DNA of 64,000 nucleotides, from contig CALKIU010000069.1 in assembly GCA_937995745.1 (NCBI GenBank), forward strand, positions 58,599-122,598, in the 5' to 3' direction. This document shows, one piece after another, positions 55,387 to 63,754 of this stretch. A program made the translations under genes and the position numbers. The notes under the pieces are model-generated. The model ran no database searches and had not been told where the DNA came from. It saw only the letters and a program-made list of their open reading frames with translations. The stretch's first letter is position 1. The number at the start of each line of letters is the position of its first letter. This DNA comes from an uncultured Bacillaceae bacterium (GTDB lineage: Bacteria > Bacillota > Bacilli > Bacillales > Cytobacillaceae).

Positions 55387-55410
55387 ATGGGCTTCAAAGT
55401 AGTGTAAAAT
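55383..55410 (+). promoter_or_regulatory. Candidate promoter of yrzL-ruvX-yrzB
   Basis: TTGAAT at 55383-55388 and TAAAAT at 55405-55410 are 16 bp apart. The -35 box includes the alaS TGA stop. Confidence 0.5.
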
Positions 55411-55461
55411 GAGAGGTAACAGGGAAGAATTCGCTGCAAATTTTAATGCGAGGTGCGTGTT

Positions 55462-55731
55462 GTGAGCTCATTTGACAAAACGATGAGATTTAATTTTCCG
55501 GAAGAGTCCTATGAGCACAATGTGGATGAAGTCCTCCAGCATGTTTATGAAGCTCTTCAAGAGAAGGGGTATAACCCGATTAACCAAATTGTCGGCTATC
55601 TGCTGTCAGGGGATCCGGCCTATATCCCCCGCCACCGGGATGCGCGCAATATCATCCGCAAACTGGAACGGGACGAGATTATTGAAGAGCTTGTGAAATT
55701 CTATTTAGAAAAGCGTCGAGAGGACTCTTAA
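55462..55731 (+). CDS. IreB-family regulatory phosphoprotein (YrzL)
   Basis: The 89-aa protein of the former DUF965 family is highly conserved (NPINQIVGYLLSGDPAYIPRH). In enterococci IreB is phosphorylated by the kinase IreK and tunes cephalosporin resistance; the role in Bacillus is unclear. GTG 55462 gives the B. subtilis start (MSSFDKTM), with AGGTG upstream. It is 3 bases before ruvX. Confidence 0.9.
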   Translation: MSSFDKTMRFNFPEESYEHNVDEVLQHVYEALQEKGYNPINQIVGYLLSGDPAYIPRHRDARNIIRKLERDEIIEELVKFYLEKRREDS

Positions 55732-55734
55732 TCC

Positions 55735-56166
55735 ATGAGGTTTTTGGGACTTGATGTCGGCTCGAAAACAGTGGGCGTGGCCGTCAGCGATGAATTCGGT
55801 TGGACAGCCCAGGGACTGGAAACCATTCCAATCAACGAAGAAGAAAAAAAGTTTGGTTTTGACAGAATCGGGCACATTATTAAAGAATACAATGTGGGAA
55901 AAATCATTGTCGGCCTCCCCAAAAACATGGACGGAAGCATCGGTCCGCGGGGGGAGGCGAGCCAATTTTATGCCCGCGAATTGGAAAAGCGCTTCGGGCT
56001 TCCTGTCGTTCTCTGGGACGAGCGTTTGACGACCATGGCTGCGGAAAGATTGTTAATTGCTGCAGATGTCAGCCGGAAAAAACGCAAGAAAGTAATCGAC
56101 AAAATGGCTGCCGTGATGATTTTGCAAAGTTATCTTGACAGTCAAAACAATGAGGTGAAGAAATGA
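55735..56166 (+). CDS. ruvX: Putative Holliday junction resolvase RuvX/YqgF
   Basis: The 143-aa RNase H-fold nuclease has the motifs LGLDVGSKTVGVAVSD, GLPKNMDGS and VLWDERLTTMAAER with the acidic catalytic residues. The family is linked to 16S rRNA 5'-end maturation or Holliday junction resolution. It lies between yrzL and yrzB and overlaps yrzB by ATGA. Confidence 0.92.
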   Translation: MRFLGLDVGSKTVGVAVSDEFGWTAQGLETIPINEEEKKFGFDRIGHIIKEYNVGKIIVGLPKNMDGSIGPRGEASQFYARELEKRFGLPVVLWDERLTTMAAERLLIAADVSRKKRKKVIDKMAAVMILQSYLDSQNNEVKK

Positions 56167-56453
56167 ATCCGGGAGAAAAATATATCACTGTCATAGACGA
56201 GGATGGCAACGAACAGCTCTGTGAGGTTTTGTTCACATTTGAGTCCGAAGAGTTCGGAAAATCATATGTGCTGTATTATCCGGTTGGTGCAATGGAAGAT
56301 GACGAGGAAGAAGAAGTAGAAATCCATGCTTCCGCCTATATTCCTTCCGAAAGCGGGGAAGAAGGAGATTTGCAGCCGATTGAGACAGAAGAGGAATGGG
56401 ATTTAATAGAAGAAATGCTCAATACTTTTTTGAGCGAACAGGATGATGAGTGA
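56163..56453 (+). CDS. DUF1292 protein (YrzB-like)
   Basis: The 96-aa very acidic protein has the DUF1292 core (ITVIDEDGNEQLCEVLFTF) and ends in EQDDE. It is coupled to ruvX by an ATGA overlap with GAGGTGAAG upstream. Function unknown. Confidence 0.9.
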   Translation: MNPGEKYITVIDEDGNEQLCEVLFTFESEEFGKSYVLYYPVGAMEDDEEEEVEIHASAYIPSESGEEGDLQPIETEEEWDLIEEMLNTFLSEQDDE

Positions 56454-56458
56454 AACGC

Positions 56459-56490
56459 AAAGGCTGGCCGGAAACGGTCGGCCTTTTTGT
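56459..56490 (+). terminator. Terminator after yrzB
   Basis: GGCTGGCCG pairs with CGGTCGGCC around GAAA, followed by TTTTTG. Confidence 0.82.
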
Positions 56491-56878
56491 ATGCGTCCGA
56501 TAATGCAGAAGCGGTTTTGGATTGGGCATTTTGGTTGCCGACTCCGGCGAAGTTTCCCGTGTTCTTCCGGAAGGCGGCATTGGCGGCCTGATGTTTAACG
56601 CTTCCCGCATTGGCGAAGGTCGGCAAAAAAGGGATCTCCCGCCGCCATTTTGGAAAAACGGTGGCGAAACCGGCGGAAAACATGTTTGTGAATGGCGAAA
56701 TTTGTTGTATTTTGCGTTTTATCCTGCAAAAATATAGTATAATGATTCCGGGAATGGACGGAATAAATGTGGAACAATGAAGGTTCTTCAGGCATAAGTA
56801 TACAAGGCTCCACGGATTGACGGGTACGTTTGATCCGGAACATTGAACGGGCTTTGACTTAGAGGGGGAACGTTTAAG
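56491..56878 (+). promoter_or_regulatory. Intergenic region before mltG with a -10 element
   Basis: No gene is seen in these 388 bases. A perfect TATAAT lies at 56738-56743, but the -35 region is weak (TTGCGT at 20 bp or GTTTTA at 16 bp). A start there would give a leader of about 130 bases. Confidence 0.5.
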
Positions 56879-58006
56879 ATGACCAAAGACGAAAAGGATT
56901 CAATCCAGGAATTTATGAAAGAAAAATTGCTGGAAAAGCAGGAAGAAGCGAAAATAATCCGCAAATGGGTTTTTAGGATATCAATAGTTCTCGCCGCTCT
57001 TTTCATTGCCGTATCGCTCGGAAGCGGGATATATGTGTATACTGCCTTAAAACCCGCCGACCCGGACAGTGACAAAACGGTCAGCGTAGAGATTCCCATG
57101 GGTTCGACAGCCGCTGATATCGCGCGCATTTTAGAGGATAAAGGTATCATCAAGAATGCCACGGTTTTTAAATATTATGTAAAATTTAAAAATGAATCCG
57201 GTTTTATGGCCGGGAAATACGAATTGTCTCCGTCAATGACCTTTCCTGAAATAACCTCCATGTTAAAAACAGGCAAAGTTGTCCGGGAAGCGGTTATGAA
57301 AATAACCATTCCCGAAGGAAAAAAATTAACAGAAATTGCCCATATTATCAGTAAAAAGACACCATTCACCGAAGAAGAAGTGTTGGGAAAATTGACGGAT
57401 GACAAATATATCAAAGAGTTGATGCAGCAATACCCCGATATTTTAACGGATGAAATATTGCACAAAGACATCAAGTATGCCCTTGAAGGATATCTTTTTC
57501 CCGCTACTTATTTCTTTTACAAGGAAGAGACAACCATTGAGGAAATTGTTGAAGCGATGCTTGATAAGACAGAGCAGGTAATCGGCCGGTATGCCGAGGC
57601 AATGGAAGAAAAAGAAATGACCGTGCATGAATTGTTGACCATGGCTTCCTTGATTGAAAAAGAGGCCACGGAACAGGCCGACCGGAAGATGATAGCCGGC
57701 GTGTTTTACAATCGTTTGGAAATCGGCATGCCGCTGCAAACCGACCCGACCGTTCAATATGCCCATGGGGTGCATAAAGAAAGGGTTTATTATAAAGATT
57801 TGGAAATAGATGACCCTTATAATACGTATAAATACCCTGGTTTGACGCCGGGCCCGATATCCAATGCAGGCGTAACTTCCATTGAAGCGGCTTTATATCC
57901 GGAGGAAACGGATTATTTGTATTTTCTCGCCACACGATCCGGAGAAATTTTGTATTCCCATACGCTCGCTGAGCATAATGAAAAGAAAGCCAAATATCTC
58001 AAATAG
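56879..58006 (+). CDS. mltG: Endolytic transglycosylase MltG
   Basis: The 375-aa protein has a cytoplasmic N terminus, one membrane segment (about 32-55), a LysM-like region and a YceG/MltG catalytic domain with the Glu of LIEKEATEQADR and LQTDPTVQYAHG. It cuts nascent glycan strands at the membrane. The position matches B. subtilis yrrL. GGGGG lies 9-10 bases before the ATG. Confidence 0.94.
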   Translation: MTKDEKDSIQEFMKEKLLEKQEEAKIIRKWVFRISIVLAALFIAVSLGSGIYVYTALKPADPDSDKTVSVEIPMGSTAADIARILEDKGIIKNATVFKYYVKFKNESGFMAGKYELSPSMTFPEITSMLKTGKVVREAVMKITIPEGKKLTEIAHIISKKTPFTEEEVLGKLTDDKYIKELMQQYPDILTDEILHKDIKYALEGYLFPATYFFYKEETTIEEIVEAMLDKTEQVIGRYAEAMEEKEMTVHELLTMASLIEKEATEQADRKMIAGVFYNRLEIGMPLQTDPTVQYAHGVHKERVYYKDLEIDDPYNTYKYPGLTPGPISNAGVTSIEAALYPEETDYLYFLATRSGEILYSHTLAEHNEKKAKYLK

Positions 58007-58100
58007 TCGACAACTTGCAAACCGTCTGTTTTCAAGCGGTTTGCAAAAGCAGCCTAACTTTGAAAATGCGAAAACATTCGCTTTTCTTCCGCTTTTGTGG

Positions 58101-58163
58101 TAAAATGTGTCGAGTGTTTAACAGGACAGGAGACAATCGGACTTAGTCCGATTGTCTTTCTTT
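58101..58163 (+). promoter_or_regulatory. Leader with promoter and terminator-like hairpin before trmR
   Basis: TAAAAT at 58101-58106 may be a -10 (weak -35 TTCGCT at 58077-58082). About 20 bases after the expected start, AGACAATCGGAC (58131-58142) pairs perfectly with GTCCGATTGTCT (58146-58157), then TTCTTT. Transcripts would either end near 58163 or read into trmR. Confidence 0.55.
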
Positions 58164-58194
58164 AAAAAGGTTTTCCAACTTTCGGGGGGAAAGA

Positions 58195-58833
58195 ATGATC
58201 AATAAAGAATTGGAACATTATTTGGAAGGTCTTATTCCCGGGCGGAATGAACTTTTGACCGACATGGAGAGCTATGCCAAATCCCATGGGGTTCCGATCA
58301 TGGAATTGGGCGCAATGGAAGCGATGCTGCAAATTTTGCGAATCCAACAGCCGAAAAAGATTCTTGAAATCGGGACGGCTATCGGTTATTCGGCGTTGAG
58401 AATGGCGTACACCCTTCCGGAATCTCTGATTGTGACGGTGGAAAGGGACAAGAAAAGATTGGATGTGGCGCGGGAGTATTTAGAAAAGTCGGGAAAATCA
58501 TCCCAAATACGTTTGCTTTTCGGCGATGCCCTGGAACTTCGCGATGAGATCAAGATGTTTGCGCCGTATGATTTTATTTTTATCGATGCGGCGAAAAGCC
58601 AGTATCGGAAATTTTTTGAGACATATTTGCCCTTTCTGGGGGAAAACGGAATTGTCTTTACGGATAATGTGCTTTTCAAAGGACTTGTTTGCCGGGAGGA
58701 TATAGAAAACAGAAATATACGCGCACTTGCCAGAAAAGTTCGCGATTTTAATAAATGGTTGGCCGGACTAAAAGAATTTGACACCGTTTTTTTACCGGTC
58801 GGCGACGGGGTGGCAATCAGTCGAAAGAGGTGA
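58195..58833 (+). CDS. trmR: tRNA 5-hydroxyuridine methyltransferase TrmR
   Basis: The 212-aa class I SAM methyltransferase has the motif ILEIGTAIGYSALRMA and the O-methyltransferase metal-site acids DFIFIDAAKSQY and FTDNVLFKG. TrmR (YrrM) methylates ho5U34 to mo5U34. The ATG has GGGGGGAAAG upstream. The next two genes encode the hydroxylation proteins that make its substrate. Confidence 0.92.
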   Translation: MINKELEHYLEGLIPGRNELLTDMESYAKSHGVPIMELGAMEAMLQILRIQQPKKILEIGTAIGYSALRMAYTLPESLIVTVERDKKRLDVAREYLEKSGKSSQIRLLFGDALELRDEIKMFAPYDFIFIDAAKSQYRKFFETYLPFLGENGIVFTDNVLFKGLVCREDIENRNIRALARKVRDFNKWLAGLKEFDTVFLPVGDGVAISRKR

Positions 58834-58840
58834 TAAATGG

Positions 58841-59767
58841 ATGAAGAAACCTGAACTGTTGGTAACGCCCGTGACGGTCGATGATATCATCCCTTTGGCA
58901 GAAACCGGCGCAGATGCTTTTGTGGTCGGCGAACAGCGCTACGGGCTGAGATTGGCGGGTGAATTTTCCCGGGATGATGTGGAAAAGGCGGTTGAACTCG
59001 CTCATTCAAAAGGGAAAAAAGTGTATGTGGCGATGAATGCCCTTTTTCATAATGACAAAGTACCCGAATTAAACGATTATATTGACTTCGTTCACCGTGC
59101 CGGTGCGGATGCGATCATTTTCGGCGATCCGGCCGTGTTGATGGCCGTCAGGGAAACCGCTCCGGAAATGAAACTGCATTGGAGTACGGAAACGACCGCC
59201 ACGAACTGGTATGCATGCAACTATTGGGGCAGAAAAGGCGCCAAGCGGGCCGTTCTTGCCCGGGAAATAAATATGGAGGCATGCATCGAAATCAAGAGGC
59301 ATGCGGAAGTGGAAATCGAAATCCAAATCCACGGGATGACGGCGATGTTCCAATCGAAGCGGACTTTGCTGAGAAACTATTTTGAATACCAAGGCAGGAA
59401 AATGAATGTCGAAAGGATAAAAGGGAAAAATATGTTTCTCTACGACCCGGAGCGGGATGCTAAATATCCGATTTTTGAAGACGAGAACGGCACGCATATT
59501 ATGAGCCCGAACGATGTTTGCATGATTGATGAACTTCAGGATTTGATAGAGGCCGGGATTGATTCTTTTAAAATAGACGGGATTATGAAAGATTCCTCTT
59601 ATATTGAAAAGGTGACCGGCCTTTACCGGCGGGCGATCGATTTGTGTGTTGACGATCCGGACGGGTATGAACGGGAAAAAGATGAGCTTTACAGGAAGAT
59701 CGAAGCGATCCAGCCGCCGAACAGGCCCCTTGACAGAGGTTTCTTTTTTAAAGAAACGGTTTACTGA
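58841..59767 (+). CDS. trhP1: Peptidase U32-family tRNA hydroxylation protein TrhP1
   Basis: The 308-aa TIM-barrel protein of the U32 family (ADAFVVGEQRYGLR, IDSFKIDGIMK) corresponds to B. subtilis YrrN. With YrrO it makes ho5U34 from prephenate-dependent chemistry. The segment that holds four cysteines in TrhP2 has none here, so it should not bind that metal centre. ATG 58841 follows AAAGAGGTGAT. Confidence 0.9.
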   Translation: MKKPELLVTPVTVDDIIPLAETGADAFVVGEQRYGLRLAGEFSRDDVEKAVELAHSKGKKVYVAMNALFHNDKVPELNDYIDFVHRAGADAIIFGDPAVLMAVRETAPEMKLHWSTETTATNWYACNYWGRKGAKRAVLAREINMEACIEIKRHAEVEIEIQIHGMTAMFQSKRTLLRNYFEYQGRKMNVERIKGKNMFLYDPERDAKYPIFEDENGTHIMSPNDVCMIDELQDLIEAGIDSFKIDGIMKDSSYIEKVTGLYRRAIDLCVDDPDGYEREKDELYRKIEAIQPPNRPLDRGFFFKETVY

Positions 59768-59793
59768 AAAAATGACGAAGGGAGGGAAGGACC

Positions 59794-61065
59794 GTGAGTG
59801 CAGTTGCGGATAAAATTTCAAAAGTGGTCAACGGAAAACGGGTGATTGTCAAAAAGCCCGAACTCCTGGCGCCGGCGGGGAACTTGGAAAAATTGAAAAT
59901 CGCCGTTCATTACGGCGCTGATGCGGTCTATATCGGCGGACAAGAATACGGCTTGCGTTCCAATGCCGACAACTTTACTTTTGAAGAAATGAAGGAAGGC
60001 GTCGAATTTGCCAAACAATACGGGGCAAAAGTATATGTCACCACAAATATTTACGCCCACAATGAAAATATTCCGGGACTGGAAGAATACATTCTCGGAT
60101 TGAAAGAAGCCGGCATTTCCGGTATCATTGTGGCCGATCCGCTCATAATTGAAACGGCTAAACGCCTTGCACCGGAAATTGAAGTCCACCTCAGCACCCA
60201 ACAATCTTTGACCAATTGGAAAGCAGTCCAGTTTTGGAAAGAAGAAGGATTGGACAGGGTCGTTCTCGCCCGGGAAACGAGTGCGGAAGAGATTAAAGAA
60301 ATAAAGGAAAAGGTTGATATCGAAATTGAAACTTTTGTCCACGGGGCGATGTGCATTGCTTATTCCGGGCGCTGCACGCTCAGCAACCATATGACGGCGA
60401 GGGATTCCAACCGGGGCGGCTGCTGTCAGTCATGCAGATGGGATTATGACCTGTATGAACTCGACGGAACAGAGGAAAGGCCGTTATTTTCCCGGGGAGA
60501 TGCTCCTTTCGCCATGAGCCCGAAAGATTTGCGGCTCGTTGAATATATCCCGCAGATGATCGAACTTGGCATTGACAGTTTTAAAATTGAGGGACGGATG
60601 AAATCGATTCATTATATTGCCACGGTAGTAAGCGTCTATCGAAAAGTGATAGATGTTTATTGCGCCGATCCGGACAATTTTGTTTTCAAGGAAGAATGGT
60701 TGGAAGAGTTGGAGAAATGCGCCATCCGCGATACGGCTCCTGCCTTTTTTGCCGGATTCCCGGGGTATCAAGAGCAGATGTTCGGAAATCACAGCGAACC
60801 GCTGAAATATGAGTTTGCCGGATTGGTGCTGGATTATGATCAAGAGACGCAAATGGTGACGGTGCAGCAGCGCAATCATTTTCGGCCGGGACAAACAGTT
60901 GAATTTTTCGGCCCGGAAATTGACAATTTTACGATGGTTGTAGAAAAAATTTGGGACGAAGAAGGGAATGAACTGGATGCCGCCCGCCACCCCTTGCAAA
61001 TTGTCCGTTTTAAATCGGAACGTCCGCTGTATCCTTATAACTTGATGCGCAAAGAGATTCTTTGA
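59794..61065 (+). CDS. trhP2: Peptidase U32-family tRNA hydroxylation protein TrhP2
   Basis: The 423-aa protein has the U32 core and C-terminal beta domain (VQQRNHFRPGQTVEFFGPE). Cysteines in AMCIAYSGRCTLS and GGCCQSCRWDY form the conserved cluster site of the family. It corresponds to B. subtilis YrrO. It uses a GTG start with GGAGGGAAGG, 26 bases after trhP1. No udk gene follows, unlike in B. subtilis. Confidence 0.92.
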   Translation: MSAVADKISKVVNGKRVIVKKPELLAPAGNLEKLKIAVHYGADAVYIGGQEYGLRSNADNFTFEEMKEGVEFAKQYGAKVYVTTNIYAHNENIPGLEEYILGLKEAGISGIIVADPLIIETAKRLAPEIEVHLSTQQSLTNWKAVQFWKEEGLDRVVLARETSAEEIKEIKEKVDIEIETFVHGAMCIAYSGRCTLSNHMTARDSNRGGCCQSCRWDYDLYELDGTEERPLFSRGDAPFAMSPKDLRLVEYIPQMIELGIDSFKIEGRMKSIHYIATVVSVYRKVIDVYCADPDNFVFKEEWLEELEKCAIRDTAPAFFAGFPGYQEQMFGNHSEPLKYEFAGLVLDYDQETQMVTVQQRNHFRPGQTVEFFGPEIDNFTMVVEKIWDEEGNELDAARHPLQIVRFKSERPLYPYNLMRKEIL

Positions 61066-61394
61066 ACAAATATTTCCTTTTAATGGATATGGAAAGAAAA
61101 AGATTACATGATATAATGGATGCACCCGGCCGGCCGATAAGAAAAAAGTGCCAATTTTGTGTAAAAAAACTATTGATTTTCTTCTCATATGTGAGTACTA
61201 TTCATTTATATATAATAGTGATGTTGATTTTATTTAAATTTGAATACCAACTCTTTTTAAAAAAGAGCACCGGAATGCGCGTCCTGAGTTGAGGGGCGCG
61301 CACCTGTGCATTGGCGGAAATGTAGCCGTTTTCCAGAAATGAGAGCATTTTAAAATACCTACGGAGGTTGTAAAACTAGAAGGAGTGAAGAACT
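61066..61394 (+). promoter_or_regulatory. greA upstream region with promoter and structured leader
   Basis: This 329-base gap has no gene. TTGATT at 61173-61178 and TACTAT at 61196-61201 are 17 bp apart; a TATAAT also lies at 61211-61216. The following leader of roughly 185 bases contains a GC-rich hairpin, TGCGCGTCCT against AGGGGCGCGCA at about 61276-61302. B. subtilis has udk in this interval. Confidence 0.5.
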
Positions 61395-61871
61395 TTGGCT
61401 GTTGAAAAAGAATATCCGATGACATTAGCCGGAAAAGAAAAATTAGAACAGGAGTTAGAATATTTAAAGACAGTAAAAAGAAAAGAAGTGGTGGAAAGAA
61501 TCAAAGTTGCCCGCAGTTTCGGCGACCTCTCAGAAAATTCCGAGTATGATTCCGCCAAGGAAGAGCAAGCTTTTGTTGAAGCACGAATTGCGGCGATTGA
61601 AAATATGATTAGAAATGCCAAGATCATTGATGAAGACGAGATTAACAGAGATGTGGTCACGCTTGGCAGCTCGGTGACGTTTATTGAACTGCCCGATGGA
61701 GAAGAAGAAACTTACACAATCGTCGGCAGCGCCGAAGCCGACCCGTTTGAAGGAAAAATTTCCAATGACTCTCCGATTGCAAAAAGCCTTCTCGGGCACA
61801 AAGTGAATGACGAAGTGACCGTGCAGACTCCCGGAGGAGAAATGCTTGTAAAAATCATTGACATCAAATAA
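61395..61871 (+). CDS. greA: Transcription elongation factor GreA
   Basis: The 158-aa protein has the N-terminal coiled coil with the DLSENSEYDSAKEEQ acidic tip, which enters the polymerase secondary channel to rescue backtracked complexes, and a C-terminal FKBP-like domain ending GGEMLVKIIDI. TTG 61395 has AGGAG 9 bases upstream. Confidence 0.97.
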   Translation: MAVEKEYPMTLAGKEKLEQELEYLKTVKRKEVVERIKVARSFGDLSENSEYDSAKEEQAFVEARIAAIENMIRNAKIIDEDEINRDVVTLGSSVTFIELPDGEEETYTIVGSAEADPFEGKISNDSPIAKSLLGHKVNDEVTVQTPGGEMLVKIIDIK

Positions 61872-61886
61872 ATATTTCGTGTCGGG

Positions 61887-61934
61887 CGCCAACTGATGAT
61901 GGCCGGGGGCTAGCTATCGCCGGTTGGCGTTTGA
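61887..61934 (+). terminator. Hairpin after greA
   Basis: CGCCAAC at 61887-61893 (roughly) pairs with GTTGGCG at 61923-61929, with an inner GGCCG/CGCC pairing, then TTT. The T run is weak. Confidence 0.5.
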
Positions 61935-61943
61935 AAACGATGA

Positions 61944-61975
61944 ACCTCGTCAAAGCTTTTGACGAGGTGTTTTTT
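61944..61975 (+). promoter_or_regulatory. Hairpin covering the PBP ribosome binding site
   Basis: ACCTCGTC-AAA on the left pairs with TTT-GACGAGGT on the right, followed by GTTTTTT and the ATG at 61976. The right arm contains the GAGGT ribosome binding site and the left arm its complement. The structure could act as a terminator of greA transcripts and as a translation block. Confidence 0.65.
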
Positions 61976-63754
61976 ATGCGGAAAAAAAGAACGGTCTTTT
62001 TCATTTCCGTTGTTGCCGCTTTCTTTTTCCTGTTCATAGCGAGGCTGGCACATATTCAACTCATATCTCCCGAAAACTTTTCCAAAAGGAAAATAAATCT
62101 TTTTGAAGCGAGCGTGAGCCAAAGAACCCAGGAGTTGGAGATTGACAACGGACGGGGCGGTTTTGTCGACCGCCGCGGCAGGCCGTTAATGTATGAAAAA
62201 ATGAGGGTTCTCGTATTATTCCCTTTTTTAAAACACTTTGATTGGGATCCGGGAAAGCTTGCCGAAATCATTGATGAACCGCCTCTTGCCATTTCCGGGG
62301 CGGTGGAAAAAGCGGAAGAGCCTTTTGTTTACGGGGAACCGGCCCCTCTTTTGCTTACGGAAGAGCAAATGAAGCAAATCAACGACTTGGGGATTCCCGG
62401 TGTTTTTGCCGTCGAGAAAAAAGTTCCGAAAGCGGGGTATTACGCCGAACATTTAATCGGAATCACGGGGGAAAATGAAAACCTTTTGAAAAGCCGCTAT
62501 CCGGACAAACCCCTTCCCGTGCATACACCGGTCGGCCTGACCGGTTTGCAAAGAAGTTTTGACGAATTCCTCATCGGCGAGGGAGCGGCAAAACTCATCT
62601 ACCATGTGGACGGATTGGGACGGCCCTTGTTTGGCGCAAATGTGAAGTATGTGGATCCGGCCAATCCTTTTTATCCCGTCAACATCAAAACAACCATTGA
62701 CGCCGATTATCAGGAGCTGGCGGAGAATTTGGTTGATAAACACGGAATCAAAAAAGGCGGTCTGCTTCTTTTGGACATCAAAACGAATGCCATTCTGGCA
62801 ACCGTGTCCCGTCCGGGGATTAACAAGGCTGACCCGTATGATTCCCAAGGGGGCGGAATTAAAAACATGATGATCACACAGCACATTCCGGGATCGGTTT
62901 TTAAAACGGTCATTGCGGCAGCGGCCATTGACTACCATTTGGATGATCCGTCCCGTTTGTATGATTGCAGTATCACCATTCACGGCAAACCTGACCCGAA
63001 CTACCGGCACGGGATGCTCAGTTTTTCCGACAGTTTTGCCAGAAGCTGCAACAATACGTTCGCCACCCTGGCCAATGAGCTTGTCAATATAAATGAAGAC
63101 ATCATTGAGATTTATGCAAAAAAGCTTTCCCTCACCGGACGGAATGTTTGGCATGGCGACATCTTTCATTTAAAGGATTTTCAACAGCTGCCCGACGAAG
63201 ATTTGGGGCGGATTTATCTTGACGACGGCGCAAAAAAGGATAAAAATCTGACGGCGATGACGGCGATTGGCCAGCATGAGGTCAGGGTAACGCCGCTTGC
63301 CGTCGCCAATATGATGGCCACGATTGGCAGGGGAGACCAAAAAGAACTGGTGCGGGCCGTGTTTTCAGTGGAGTATAAAAATGGGCCTTCCGTCGTCGCT
63401 TTTGATAAAAAAAAGCATCCCGAAGAATCCATTTCTCCATATACCGCCATCAAATTGCAAAAGTTGCTGCGGCAAGTAGTGACAAATGAAAAGGGCACCG
63501 GCAGAAGCCTCCGCCATTTGCCATATGAAGTTGCCGGAAAATCGGGCACGGCGGAAACGGGAGCATTTTCTCCGCAAGGAAAGCCTCTCCATCACAAATG
63601 GTTTGCCGGGTATTTTCCGTTTAAGAATCCGAAATATGTTCTCGTTGCCGTCAATCTTGATGTACCGGAGGACGCCGGGAGCGTGATTCCACTGTTTGCC
63701 GACATGGTTAAAGAAATTTACGCCTTGGACCAAAAAAGCAGAGCGTCGTCGTGA
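61976..63754 (+). CDS. Penicillin-binding protein (PbpI-like transpeptidase)
   Basis: The 592-aa class B PBP has one N-terminal membrane anchor (about 7-25), a PBP dimer domain, and a transpeptidase domain with SVFK (in HIPGSVFKT), SCN (ARSCNNTFA) and KSGTAE. Place after greA matches B. subtilis pbpI (yrrR), a forespore sigma-F gene. ATG 61976 has GAGGTG at 6 bases, inside a hairpin. No clear sigma-F promoter was identified. Confidence 0.9.
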   Translation: MRKKRTVFFISVVAAFFFLFIARLAHIQLISPENFSKRKINLFEASVSQRTQELEIDNGRGGFVDRRGRPLMYEKMRVLVLFPFLKHFDWDPGKLAEIIDEPPLAISGAVEKAEEPFVYGEPAPLLLTEEQMKQINDLGIPGVFAVEKKVPKAGYYAEHLIGITGENENLLKSRYPDKPLPVHTPVGLTGLQRSFDEFLIGEGAAKLIYHVDGLGRPLFGANVKYVDPANPFYPVNIKTTIDADYQELAENLVDKHGIKKGGLLLLDIKTNAILATVSRPGINKADPYDSQGGGIKNMMITQHIPGSVFKTVIAAAAIDYHLDDPSRLYDCSITIHGKPDPNYRHGMLSFSDSFARSCNNTFATLANELVNINEDIIEIYAKKLSLTGRNVWHGDIFHLKDFQQLPDEDLGRIYLDDGAKKDKNLTAMTAIGQHEVRVTPLAVANMMATIGRGDQKELVRAVFSVEYKNGPSVVAFDKKKHPEESISPYTAIKLQKLLRQVVTNEKGTGRSLRHLPYEVAGKSGTAETGAFSPQGKPLHHKWFAGYFPFKNPKYVLVAVNLDVPEDAGSVIPLFADMVKEIYALDQKSRASS

